From assembly GCF_964253085.1 (NCBI RefSeq), contig NZ_CAXUQH020000001.1, positions 7,812,001 to 7,876,000 on the forward strand: 64,000 bases of DNA, read 5' to 3'. A program made the translations under genes and the position numbers. This document shows, in pieces, positions 25,992 to 34,234 of the stretch. A model generated the notes under the pieces. That model searched no databases, was not told where the DNA came from, and worked only from the letters and a program-made list of their open reading frames with translations. This DNA comes from Paenibacillus_E sp964253085. Lineage in GTDB: Bacteria > Bacillota > Bacilli > Paenibacillales > NBRC-103111. Every line of letters starts with the position of its first letter. Within the stretch, counting starts at the first letter, position 1.

Positions 25992-27566
25992 CTACTGCTG
26001 GGCGAAGCCCACCGCAGCCAAAAACCGTCCGAACGCCGCTTGCCCGGCTTCGTCACGCTTGAAGACGCCTGCATCCAGCAGGACGTCCATGAACTTGCTG
26101 CCGACCTCCGTCTGCAGCACCGCTTTCGCCGCGTCAGCCGTCAGCGACGCGCCATGCTTCGCGAGCAGCGCCGCGATCCAATCCGCATGCTTATGCAGCG
26201 GGTGGCTAGGATCGCTCAGCTCGCGGCCGAGCTCGGCTTCGCCGGTGAGCAGCTTGGCGATATCCGCCAGCTCCTCCTGCAGGCGGCCTGGCAGCACCGC
26301 CAGCCCCATAACCTCAATCAAGCCGATGTTCTCCTTCTTGATGTGGTGCAAGTGCTGATGCGGATGGAAAATCCCATCCGGATGCTCAGCGCTGGTGCGG
26401 TTGTTCCGCAGCACCAGGTCAAGCTCGTACTCGCCGCGCGCATTGTTGCGGGCGATCGGGGTGATCGTGTTATGCGGGATCCGCTGTCCGTCCTTCTCGC
26501 TGAACGCGAGGACCTCCGCTTCCGCATCACTGTAAGCACGCCAGTCGTCGAGCAGCTTGCTCGCCAGCTTGTACAGCAGCTGCTTGTTGTGCCCGCTCAG
26601 GCGCAGCACCGACATCGGCCACTTCACAATAGCGGCCTTCACACCTGCAAAATCCGCATGTGAGAAGGCTTTCTCACTTGGCGCTTTTTCCATCGGGAAC
26701 TTGTGACGTCCCCCTTGGAAATGATCGTGGTTCAGGATCGAACCACCGACGATCGGCAGATCCGCATTCGACCCGATGAAGTAATGTGGGAACTGTTCGA
26801 TGAAGTCCAGCAAACGGTAGAACGTATTTGCCGTTGTTTTCATCGGAATATGCTTCTCATGGAAGATGATGCTGTGCTCGTTGTAATACACGTAAGGTGA
26901 ATACTGCAGGTACCACTTCTCGCTATCCAGCTCAAGCGGGATGACGCGCAGATTCTGTCTAGCTGGGTGATTCACACGGCCTGCATAGCCTAGATTGTCT
27001 ACGCACAGTAGACATAGGGGGTAGCTGCTTTGTGGCAGCGTTTTGAGCAGCGCAATTTCTTTCGGATCCTTCTCCGGCTTGGAAAGGTTGATCGTAATTT
27101 CCAAATCTCCGTAGGCCGTTTCAGCCAGCCAGTAAGCATTCTTCGCAATACGATCCATACGAATGTAGTTCGAATCGATGGATTGCTTATAAAAGTACTC
27201 GGTTGCCGCTTCGACATTCTTCGTCTTGGCCAGCGTCCAGAATTGGCGCACCACCTCGGAAGGACGAGGCATCATGAGTCCCATGATTCGCGCGTCCAGC
27301 AAATCGCGGTACGTCATCGTATTCTCTTCCAGTAGTCCCGCTTCCCAAGCTGCATCTAGCAGCTCTTCCAGCAAGCCAACCGGACTGCTCAATTTCTCCG
27401 CAGGTACTTCCCCTTGAAAAGGCTCAGCCAGTCCGAACAAATCCAGCAAAGCATTGCGTGAAGTATAGACGTCTAGCTGTTCAATCAACCCATTCTGGGT
27501 GGCGAACTGCAGAAGCCTTTCTATCGTTAACGCCGCAGATTGCGGCGTTTGTAATGTGCGTTCCAT
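25992..27566 (-). CDS. galT: UTP/UDP-glucose--hexose-1-phosphate uridylyltransferase (Firmicutes type)
   Basis: A 524-residue GalT of the longer class found in Bacillus and Lactobacillus. It swaps UDP between UDP-glucose and galactose 1-phosphate in the Leloir pathway. Landmarks are the N-terminal half with YFYKQSIDSNYIRMDRIAKN (about 165-185), GSILNHDHFQGG (about 280) and the C-terminal GIFHPHQHLHHIKKENIGLIEVMGLAVLPGRL region (about 400-430), which holds the His residues expected for nucleotidyl transfer. AAAGGGAAG precedes the ATG. It is the last gene of galK-galE-galT, 39 bp after galE. Confidence 0.93.
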   Translation of the reverse strand: MERTLQTPQSAALTIERLLQFATQNGLIEQLDVYTSRNALLDLFGLAEPFQGEVPAEKLSSPVGLLEELLDAAWEAGLLEENTMTYRDLLDARIMGLMMPRPSEVVRQFWTLAKTKNVEAATEYFYKQSIDSNYIRMDRIAKNAYWLAETAYGDLEITINLSKPEKDPKEIALLKTLPQSSYPLCLLCVDNLGYAGRVNHPARQNLRVIPLELDSEKWYLQYSPYVYYNEHSIIFHEKHIPMKTTANTFYRLLDFIEQFPHYFIGSNADLPIVGGSILNHDHFQGGRHKFPMEKAPSEKAFSHADFAGVKAAIVKWPMSVLRLSGHNKQLLYKLASKLLDDWRAYSDAEAEVLAFSEKDGQRIPHNTITPIARNNARGEYELDLVLRNNRTSAEHPDGIFHPHQHLHHIKKENIGLIEVMGLAVLPGRLQEELADIAKLLTGEAELGRELSDPSHPLHKHADWIAALLAKHGASLTADAAKAVLQTEVGSKFMDVLLDAGVFKRDEAGQAAFGRFLAAVGFAQQ

Positions 27567-27605
27567 ATTGCCACTTCCCTTTCTTATGAGAACCTCAACC
27601 CTACG

Positions 27606-28604
27606 TTACACGTTCACTTCCGCCGCGTACCCCTTCGGGTGCTTCTGGTGCCAGTTCCACGCGCTCTCAATGATCGCTTCCAAAGAATCATGCGCAGGCT
27701 TCCAGCCAAGCTCCGCTCTTGCACGCTCCGAGGAGGCAATCAACGTTGCTGGGTCGCCCGCTCTACGAGGCTCAACTACCGCAGGGATCGCATGGCCTGT
27801 GACTTTACGCGCGATATCAATAACTTGCTTCACTGAGAAGCCTGTGCCATTGCCAAGGTTGTAAATGTTGCTGTCCGCACCGCCGCGCAGCTTCTCTACC
27901 GCAAGTACGTGCGCGCTTGCTAGATCGCTAACGTGAATGTAATCACGTACGCAAGTGCCGTCTTCTGTCGCATAATCCTCGCCGAAAATTGAGATGTGCG
28001 CTCTTTGACCCAGCGCCACCTGCAAAATAATCGGAATCAGATGCGTTTCCGGGCTGTGATCTTCACCGATTTTACCGCCTGCATGGGCGCCAGCCGCATT
28101 AAAGTAGCGCAGCGACACATATTTGATACTATGGGCAGTATCGAACCATTTCATCATTTTTTCCATCGCCAGCTTCGTCTCGCCGTACGTATTCGTTGGC
28201 AAGGTACGATCGCTTTCTAGGATCGGGATGTTCTCAGGCTCGCCATACGTAGCAGCCGTCGAAGAAAATACGATGCGTTTCACGCCGTATTGCGTCATTT
28301 TTTCAAGTAAACAAAGGGTTCCATATACGTTATTGTGGTAATATTTCGCTGGATTGGTCATGCTCTCACCAACGAGTGAATTCGCTGCAAAATGAATGAT
28401 GGCATCGATATTATTTTCAGTAAAAACCGTATCCATGAACTCACTGTCGCGCAGATCGCCAACGTATAGTTTACCGCCAAGCACCGCGTCCTTGTGACCT
28501 TGCTGCAAGTTATCGACGATAACAACTTCCTCGCCTTTGGCCAGAAGCTCTGCTACCGCATGCGATCCAATATAGCCCGCTCCACCTGTAACTAGAATTG
28601 CCAT
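27606..28604 (-). CDS. galE: UDP-glucose 4-epimerase
   Basis: A 332-residue extended short-chain dehydrogenase that interconverts UDP-galactose and UDP-glucose with bound NAD. It shows the N-terminal dinucleotide loop TGGAGYIGSH, IHFAANSLVGES, catalytic Ser in VFSSTAATYGEP, and the YxxxK pair in TNTYGETKLAMEK. NLGNGTGFSVKQVI and the C-terminal RRAGDPATLIAS...LGW are typical of bacterial GalE. The ATG follows the galK stop codon directly (TAA-ATG), so galK and galE are translationally coupled. Confidence 0.95.
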   Translation of the reverse strand: MAILVTGGAGYIGSHAVAELLAKGEEVVIVDNLQQGHKDAVLGGKLYVGDLRDSEFMDTVFTENNIDAIIHFAANSLVGESMTNPAKYYHNNVYGTLCLLEKMTQYGVKRIVFSSTAATYGEPENIPILESDRTLPTNTYGETKLAMEKMMKWFDTAHSIKYVSLRYFNAAGAHAGGKIGEDHSPETHLIPIILQVALGQRAHISIFGEDYATEDGTCVRDYIHVSDLASAHVLAVEKLRGGADSNIYNLGNGTGFSVKQVIDIARKVTGHAIPAVVEPRRAGDPATLIASSERARAELGWKPAHDSLEAIIESAWNWHQKHPKGYAAEVNV

Positions 28605-29786
28605 TTACAACGCCTCCTCAAGTTGCTCTACACCGTTGCCAATATCGCAAACATAGAAGCTTGGTGTAAGCCCTGTAATTCCCGTATATTCCGCGCCTAC
28701 TTGATCGATAAACGTTTGAACGCTGTCTTCATGCACTAAGGAAACCGTACAACCTCCGAAACCTGCACCTGTCATCCGCGCACCAAGCACACCCGGCACC
28801 TTCAACGCCGCTGCAACCATCGTATCCAGCTCCAAGCCCGTTACTTCATATAGGTCGCGCAGGGAATCGTGGGATCCGATCATCAGCTTACCGAAGGACT
28901 CCAGATCATTAGCTTCCAATACTTCGATGGATTTCAAAACGCGATCAATCTCTTCCATAACATGCTGCGCTCTGCGGCGAATCGTTTCGTCTGGGATCAA
29001 ATGCTTATATTCATTAAACTGCGCAAGGTTCAATTGACCAAGCAGCGTGATGTCTGGGAATTGCTTCTGCAAGTAAGTAACCGCCTGCTCGCATTGGCTT
29101 CTTCTCTCATTGTAAGCCGAGTCGAGGAGACCTCTGCGTTTGTTCGTGTTGCCGATCACAAGCTTATAACTGCCACTTTGGAAAGGAACATAACGATACT
29201 CCAGGGTATCGCACATTAGCAAGATCGCGTTATCCTTCTTACCATTTGCTACGGCAAATTGGTCCATGATCCCGCTATTGACGCCAACGAATTGGTTCTC
29301 TGTTTCTTGCGCGAGCAACGCGATTTTCACGGTATCTACTGGGTATTTCTCTAGTGTCAGCAAGCTGAAAGCTGTCACAACCTCGATGGAAGCCGAGGAA
29401 GAAAGTCCTGCACCATTCGGGATTTCACCGTGGAACAAAAGGTCATAACCTTTCGTCACTGGAAAACCTGCCTTCGCCAAGTGAACGAAGATTCCTTTCG
29501 GATAATTGATCCAATCATCCTCTTCTTTGTAGGACAAGTCGTCTATGGAAATTTGTTTGCGCAGTGCCAAATTCGTAGATGCGAAGCCGATTACACGATC
29601 TTGTCTTGGACGAATGATCAAGGTCGTTCCGAACGTCAAAGCTGCCGGGAATACATAACCGCCGTTGTAATCCGTATGCTCGCCGATCAAATTCACTCGA
29701 CCAGGAGCATGAAATGCTGAGATTTTCGCAGCCGTTTCTCCGTAAATTTCAATAAACGTGTCTTTAAGAGCTTGCAAATCTGCCAT
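28605..29786 (-). CDS. galK: Galactokinase
   Basis: Start ATG at 29786 (393 aa), with AAAGGCGGTG upstream; GTG at 29795 is the only longer choice. This is a GHMP-family kinase that phosphorylates galactose with ATP. The galactokinase signature GRVNLIGEHTDYNGGYVFP is at about 28-46, the ATP loop PNGAGLSSSAS at about 125, the catalytic Asp region GIMDQFAVANGK near 172, and GARMTGAGFGGCTVSLV near the C-terminus. It is the first gene of galKET. The upstream region has a weak -35 and an inverted repeat suited to an AraC-type activator, whose gene is divergent. Confidence 0.95.
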   Translation of the reverse strand: MADLQALKDTFIEIYGETAAKISAFHAPGRVNLIGEHTDYNGGYVFPAALTFGTTLIIRPRQDRVIGFASTNLALRKQISIDDLSYKEEDDWINYPKGIFVHLAKAGFPVTKGYDLLFHGEIPNGAGLSSSASIEVVTAFSLLTLEKYPVDTVKIALLAQETENQFVGVNSGIMDQFAVANGKKDNAILLMCDTLEYRYVPFQSGSYKLVIGNTNKRRGLLDSAYNERRSQCEQAVTYLQKQFPDITLLGQLNLAQFNEYKHLIPDETIRRRAQHVMEEIDRVLKSIEVLEANDLESFGKLMIGSHDSLRDLYEVTGLELDTMVAAALKVPGVLGARMTGAGFGGCTVSLVHEDSVQTFIDQVGAEYTGITGLTPSFYVCDIGNGVEQLEEAL

Positions 29787-29865
29787 GTGTGGCACCGCCT
29801 TTAGTGGTATTGGTATGTTTGCTTGGTTGTTGTTAGAAATGTTGTTTGTGCAAGTTTGTAGCTTA

Positions 29866-29917
29866 AGTATAAGAGATACGCCATGAATTGGCTATGGAGG
29901 CATGTTATTTCAACATG
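29866..29917 (-). promoter_or_regulatory. gal operon promoter region with inverted repeat
   Basis: On the minus strand TATACT (29866-29871) is a good -10, but the hexamer 17 bp upstream, TAGCCA, is a poor -35. CATGTT-atttc-AACATG (29901-29917) is an inverted repeat centred about 50 bp before the expected start point, the usual place for an activator. The divergent AraC protein at 30008 is the obvious candidate. Confidence 0.55.
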
Positions 29918-30007
29918 GAAAAATGTGATTTACAGATTCCGTTTTATGTTAGATTTATGATACAGTGGAAGGAACGCATGGACTTCGAACGGAGATGAGA
30001 CAACGTC

Positions 30008-30865
30008 ATGGATAAGCCAGAGAGCTATTATGTCGTATCGAACCCCCTTCCTGCTGGGGAGAGCGATTTCACGGTGTTATTCGCAGGGGAAAGCCAGACC
30101 AAGCCTGAGCATCGACTGGGACCGAAAGTATATGACTACTACTTAATTCATTATGTCATATCGGGCCGAGGCGTATTCTCCTCACATGGAGAAGAGTATG
30201 CTATTAGCGCTGGCGACAGCTTCGTCATTGAACCAGAACAACTAATTAGCTATGTCTCTGATGAGCTGGATCCGTGGCATTATTGTTGGATCGCCTTTAC
30301 GGGCGTGCAAGCAGCGAAGCTTGTTGGTGAGGCGGGCCTCACGCCCGCCAACCCCATCATCCATATTGCACGCAATCGGCATATGCCTGTGCTTTTTCGC
30401 CAGATCCAGCAGGCGCTCAAATCAAAAAAATCAAATGCGCAGCTCAAAGCCACTGGCTACCTCAGCTTATTACTCGGCGAGTACTGCGAAGCCCTGTCTG
30501 CCCCTGTGGTGACAGGACTGGTCACGGAAGACGAAAGCGACCGCATCGTGCAGCAAGCGATTCATTACTTGTCCACGCAATATGCGGAGCCCATCACCAT
30601 CGAAATGATGGCTGAGAGCTTGGGCTATAATCGCGCTTATCTATCACGCATGTTCAAGCGGCACACCAAGGTGACGCCGGTTACCTTCCTGCTCAAGCTG
30701 CGCGTCGATAAAGCGCGGCTGCTGCTGCGAGAACGGCTGGAGCTTACGATTGAGCAGATCGCAGCGTCGGTAGGCTTCTATGACCCGCTGTACTTCTCTA
30801 AGCAATTTCGGCGCTGGTATGGCGTCTCTCCGAGCGAGTATCGGAATCAGATCAAATTGCTCTGA
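30008..30865 (+). CDS. AraC-family regulator, probable activator of galKET
   Basis: A 285-residue AraC protein. Residues about 20-165 form the cupin-like sugar-binding domain (YLIHYVISGRGVF, YAISAGDSFVIEPEQLISY, WHYCWIAFTG). Residues about 180-282 form the DNA-binding domain with two helix-turn-helix motifs (YNRAYLSRMFKRHTKVTP and VGFYDPLYFSKQFRRWYGVSP, ending SEYRN). This build is the AraC/MsmR/RafR type that responds to sugars such as alpha-galactosides. Its divergent position from galK supports a role as the galactose-responsive activator. That is inference from context. Confidence 0.88.
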   Translation: MDKPESYYVVSNPLPAGESDFTVLFAGESQTKPEHRLGPKVYDYYLIHYVISGRGVFSSHGEEYAISAGDSFVIEPEQLISYVSDELDPWHYCWIAFTGVQAAKLVGEAGLTPANPIIHIARNRHMPVLFRQIQQALKSKKSNAQLKATGYLSLLLGEYCEALSAPVVTGLVTEDESDRIVQQAIHYLSTQYAEPITIEMMAESLGYNRAYLSRMFKRHTKVTPVTFLLKLRVDKARLLLRERLELTIEQIAASVGFYDPLYFSKQFRRWYGVSPSEYRNQIKLL

Positions 30866-30894
30866 TTCCGTAAGTTCAAATTGCGTGCGCTCCG

Positions 30895-30970
30895 GCGCTG
30901 ACGGCGACCTGTAAATCGATTTTTTCGACTTACGCACGTGCTTCCGCGCTGACGGCGACCTGTAAGTCGA
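30895..30970. repeat. Two direct repeats of about 25 bp (51-bp period)
   Basis: GCGCTGACGGCGACCTGTAA followed by (A/G)TCGA occurs at 30895-30919 and 30946-30970, and the 10-15 bases before each copy are also alike (GTGC...TCCG). Between them GTAAATCGA-tttt-TCGACTTAC can fold into a hairpin behind the AraC gene. Confidence 0.7.
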
Positions 30971-30981
30971 CTCATTCTAAA

Positions 30982-31027
30982 CAAAAGGCCAGATCAGCAC
31001 AAACTATATGCTGATCTGGCCCTATTT
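30982..31027 (-). terminator. Bidirectional terminator after the hybrid kinase
   Basis: GGCCAGATCAGCA and TGCTGATCTGGCC form a perfect 13-bp stem (loop 9 nt), with CTATTTT on the plus side and TTTTGTTT on the minus side. Confidence 0.9.
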
Positions 31028-34000
31028 TCATTTTACCATCAAATACACCGCAATAGCTTGATTAACCAACACTAACTTGTTCTCCGCAGTGTTCAAGAGC
31101 TCCTCAACCAGCTCGCTAGCCCCTTGATGGATCGCAGTTTGAAGCTCATCCGCTGTATGACTGAGAGGATTTGCTCCGATGTTCGAAGCCACTCCTTTGA
31201 GCGTATGAGCAAGCAATAGCGCTTCGGAAAAGTCTTTTTCCGCGATCGCCTCTCGTATCCCCTCTATCGCGTTCGCATGGTTCGAAACAAACTTGTGCAA
31301 GATTCGCTCATAGAGGTTCACATTTTGTCCCAGACGCCCCAACGCTTCTTCTGCGTTCAGTGCGGGTAACACCTCGATTTGCTTGGCAGCTGCGACTTCG
31401 GCATAACCCCTCCCTCGCGAGCTCTGAATCGTTCGTTGTAAGACGCTGAATAGCTGAATGGGTTCAAATGGCTTCGAAATATACGCATCCATGCCGGCTT
31501 CCACGACCTGCTCCTTAATACCCTGCATAGTATCAGCAGTCATCGCGATAATCGGTGTCTCTTGATCAAAATCCCTAATATTTCTCGTTGCCTCAAAGCC
31601 ATCCATGAGCGGCATCTGCAAATCCATTAAAATGGCATCATACTGCTTAGTCGCAATCCGTTTCAACGCTTCAATGCCATTCTCTGCTACGTCTACCCGA
31701 ATATCAACCTCCTGAAGAATGGCCTGAGCCACCTGTTGGTTGATTTCATTATCTTCCACCAACAAGACCTCCGTGTTACGGAGCATGTGCAGTTTTTTGG
31801 CTTCATTCTCACCCTGCGGCGATGCGATCTTCATCTGTAGCTGTTCTTGAAACAAGTTCGTTATTTGGTTATATAACTGAGACTGACTCATTGGATAATA
31901 GAGTACCTTTTTCACGGATGTCGTCTGAGATTTCAGCTGAAGCTCTGATTCGTGATACGAACTGATCAGTACGACTTGCACAGGTGTAGCATTCTCCAAC
32001 TTTATTTTCTCCGCTAGGGCTTGTGCCTTCTCATCCTGAAGCTTCCAATCGATAATTACGAGATCATAACGGCCGCTTACGCTAAGTTGTTTCAGTGCGC
32101 TTTGAGCAGAATCTACAGCATTAACAATAAATTGGAACTGTTCCAGTTGACTCTGCAGAACAAGACGCATTTCCTCGTCATCACAAATGAGCAGCACGCG
32201 CAGGAATTTCAAATAGGACGTAACTGGCGCACTGAATACATGCTCAGAACCTACTTCGAACTTCACTGTGAAGATGAAGCAACTCCCTCTCCCCAGCTCG
32301 CTCTCAACATGGATCTCCCCTTGCATCAACTCTACGATACTCTTGCTGATGACTAGACCAAGACCTGTCCCCCCGTATTTACGAGTCGTTGACATATCCG
32401 CTTGCGTGAATCCGTGAAACAATAATGCCTGCTGCTCAGGTGTCATCCCAATGCCTGTATCCCGCACTTCGAATCGAAGCGAAACCCCGTTATCATCTTG
32501 TGAAGAAACACTTACCGCAATCGCAATTTCACCTTCATCTGTAAATTTCAAAGCGTTATTCACCAAATTGAGTAAAACCTGATTCAATCGGAACGGATCG
32601 CCATTCAAGACTTGTGGTACCTCATGATGGATGGAGAAATGTAGTTTCAATCCTTTCTCATACAGCGAAAATCCGATGATATTCGAGATATTGCTCATAA
32701 TTTCATACAAATCAAAATCGATGCGCTCCAGAACAATCTTCTTCGCCTCAATTTTCGAGAAATCGAGAATATCACTGATGATCGTCAGCAAGCTTTTCGC
32801 CGAAAGCACCGTCTTCCCGACATAATCCTTCTGCCGCTCCGTGAGATCCGTTTGCTGAAGCAAATAATTCAGTCCAATGATTGCATTCATCGGTGTGCGG
32901 ATTTCATGGCTCATATTCGCTAGAAATTCACTCTTCGCCCGGTTAGCAGATTCGGCGGATTCCTTCGCATCAGCAAGAAGCAAATTCTTGCTTTCCAGCT
33001 CTGATGTTCGTTCCTCCACCAACACTTCAAGATGATCCTTGTACTGATTCAGCGTCTCTTCAGCCTGCTTACGTTCGGTGATATCGACACCCGCAAAGAT
33101 AACGCCGCCCACTTCTCCAGTTTCTGTCCAAATCAAATTATTGCTCCACCCGTAAAGTCGCTCTTGACCTGATTTATCTACTATGAGCGATTCAAAATAG
33201 TCGGACAAAGCATCGCCATCCATGAATTCTTGGTAGCGCCGTTTTCTCATTTCTAAGAGATACTCGGGCCCACAAACATCAAACCAATTCTTACCTAAGA
33301 TCTCCGTTTCCTCATAACCTAGCACCTTGTAGCCCTTACGATTCAACAGCTCAACTCTGCCATCTCGGTCTAAAACAACTATCATGACATCAATGAGATT
33401 GAGATAGCTTTGAGCTTTCTCCTTCTCCTTACTCAACTTCTGTTCGCCCTTCCTTCTCACAGAACGCGTCTGTAAGGCAAGAGCAGCCCCAATGGCAATA
33501 GCCACAATCGTAAAAATGCTCGCCATCCAAAGTACTAACTCACGCTGATTGGATGTGCGATCTACATCCCTTTGGGTCCCCATTAAATTGTAATCAATCC
33601 ACTTCTGTAAGCTTGCATCGGCTTGCTCTCGATTCGGTGCAAGCTTGTCCAACAAGCCCTTCCCCATGCTGTAATCACCGGATTGGACGGCATCAATGAT
33701 AAGCTGGCCCTTCTGCAAGTAATCTATCGTTTTATCCGACACTTCCATATAAATCTGTCTTTCACTTTCAGAGTTGATGAAAGACTCATAACTTCGATAC
33801 TTTTCATCAAACTGTCGACGGACATCCTGATAAGAAGTAATCACTGTAAGAAGGGCATTCTTATCCGTTTCAAGCACCATTTTATGCAAAAGAACTCTTT
33901 CCTGTGTAATGAGCTCTTGCATCTCTACGATTCTAGCAATACTCGGCATCCAATTTATCTTGACACGGTCAAGGGTTCCCTTCAGAGCGAACATCTGATA

Positions 34001-34084
34001 GAAGTTCGTTCCAATAACTGCTATTAGTAAAGCAATGATGATGATAAAAGTCCACATTGACTTCATCAAAGTAATCGCTTTCAT
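31028..34084 (-). CDS. Hybrid histidine kinase with two receivers and Hpt domain
   Basis: Start ATG at 34084 (1018 aa), 8 nt after GAGGGG. In order: transmembrane helix (about 8-28), four-helix-bundle sensor of the 4HB_MCP type (about 30-180), second helix (about 185-207), PAS domain (about 225-345), coiled coil, HisKA with NMSHEIRTPMN (His393), HATPase (NLVNNALKFTD, DTGIGMT, GGTGLGLVISKS), receiver 1 (about 630-755), receiver 2 (about 775-895, LLVEDNEINQQ, MDLQMPLMDG) and an Hpt domain with AHTLKGVASN. Receiver 1 keeps the Asp (IIDW) but has YYP where the conserved Lys-Pro stands, so it is probably inactive. A His-Asp-His phosphorelay is implied; the final acceptor is not in this window. Confidence 0.9.
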   Translation of the reverse strand: MKAITLMKSMWTFIIIIALLIAVIGTNFYQMFALKGTLDRVKINWMPSIARIVEMQELITQERVLLHKMVLETDKNALLTVITSYQDVRRQFDEKYRSYESFINSESERQIYMEVSDKTIDYLQKGQLIIDAVQSGDYSMGKGLLDKLAPNREQADASLQKWIDYNLMGTQRDVDRTSNQRELVLWMASIFTIVAIAIGAALALQTRSVRRKGEQKLSKEKEKAQSYLNLIDVMIVVLDRDGRVELLNRKGYKVLGYEETEILGKNWFDVCGPEYLLEMRKRRYQEFMDGDALSDYFESLIVDKSGQERLYGWSNNLIWTETGEVGGVIFAGVDITERKQAEETLNQYKDHLEVLVEERTSELESKNLLLADAKESAESANRAKSEFLANMSHEIRTPMNAIIGLNYLLQQTDLTERQKDYVGKTVLSAKSLLTIISDILDFSKIEAKKIVLERIDFDLYEIMSNISNIIGFSLYEKGLKLHFSIHHEVPQVLNGDPFRLNQVLLNLVNNALKFTDEGEIAIAVSVSSQDDNGVSLRFEVRDTGIGMTPEQQALLFHGFTQADMSTTRKYGGTGLGLVISKSIVELMQGEIHVESELGRGSCFIFTVKFEVGSEHVFSAPVTSYLKFLRVLLICDDEEMRLVLQSQLEQFQFIVNAVDSAQSALKQLSVSGRYDLVIIDWKLQDEKAQALAEKIKLENATPVQVVLISSYHESELQLKSQTTSVKKVLYYPMSQSQLYNQITNLFQEQLQMKIASPQGENEAKKLHMLRNTEVLLVEDNEINQQVAQAILQEVDIRVDVAENGIEALKRIATKQYDAILMDLQMPLMDGFEATRNIRDFDQETPIIAMTADTMQGIKEQVVEAGMDAYISKPFEPIQLFSVLQRTIQSSRGRGYAEVAAAKQIEVLPALNAEEALGRLGQNVNLYERILHKFVSNHANAIEGIREAIAEKDFSEALLLAHTLKGVASNIGANPLSHTADELQTAIHQGASELVEELLNTAENKLVLVNQAIAVYLMVK

Positions 34085-34192
34085 CTTCATTCACCCCTCA
34101 TAGCCGATTATAACATACTGTCCCAAAATATAGTTAAAAAGTCCTAATTAAAGTGTGACTTCAGACATACCGAGCACCACATCCTACTCCTC

Positions 34193-34225
34193 AAAAAACG
34201 CCTCTTCCGACATACGGAAGAGGCG
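34193..34225 (-). terminator. Terminator of the chemoreceptor gene
   Basis: CGCCTCTTCCG-acata-CGGAAGAGGCG, perfect 11-bp stem; on the minus strand it is followed by six T. Confidence 0.93.
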
Positions 34226-34234
34226 CATCACCTG

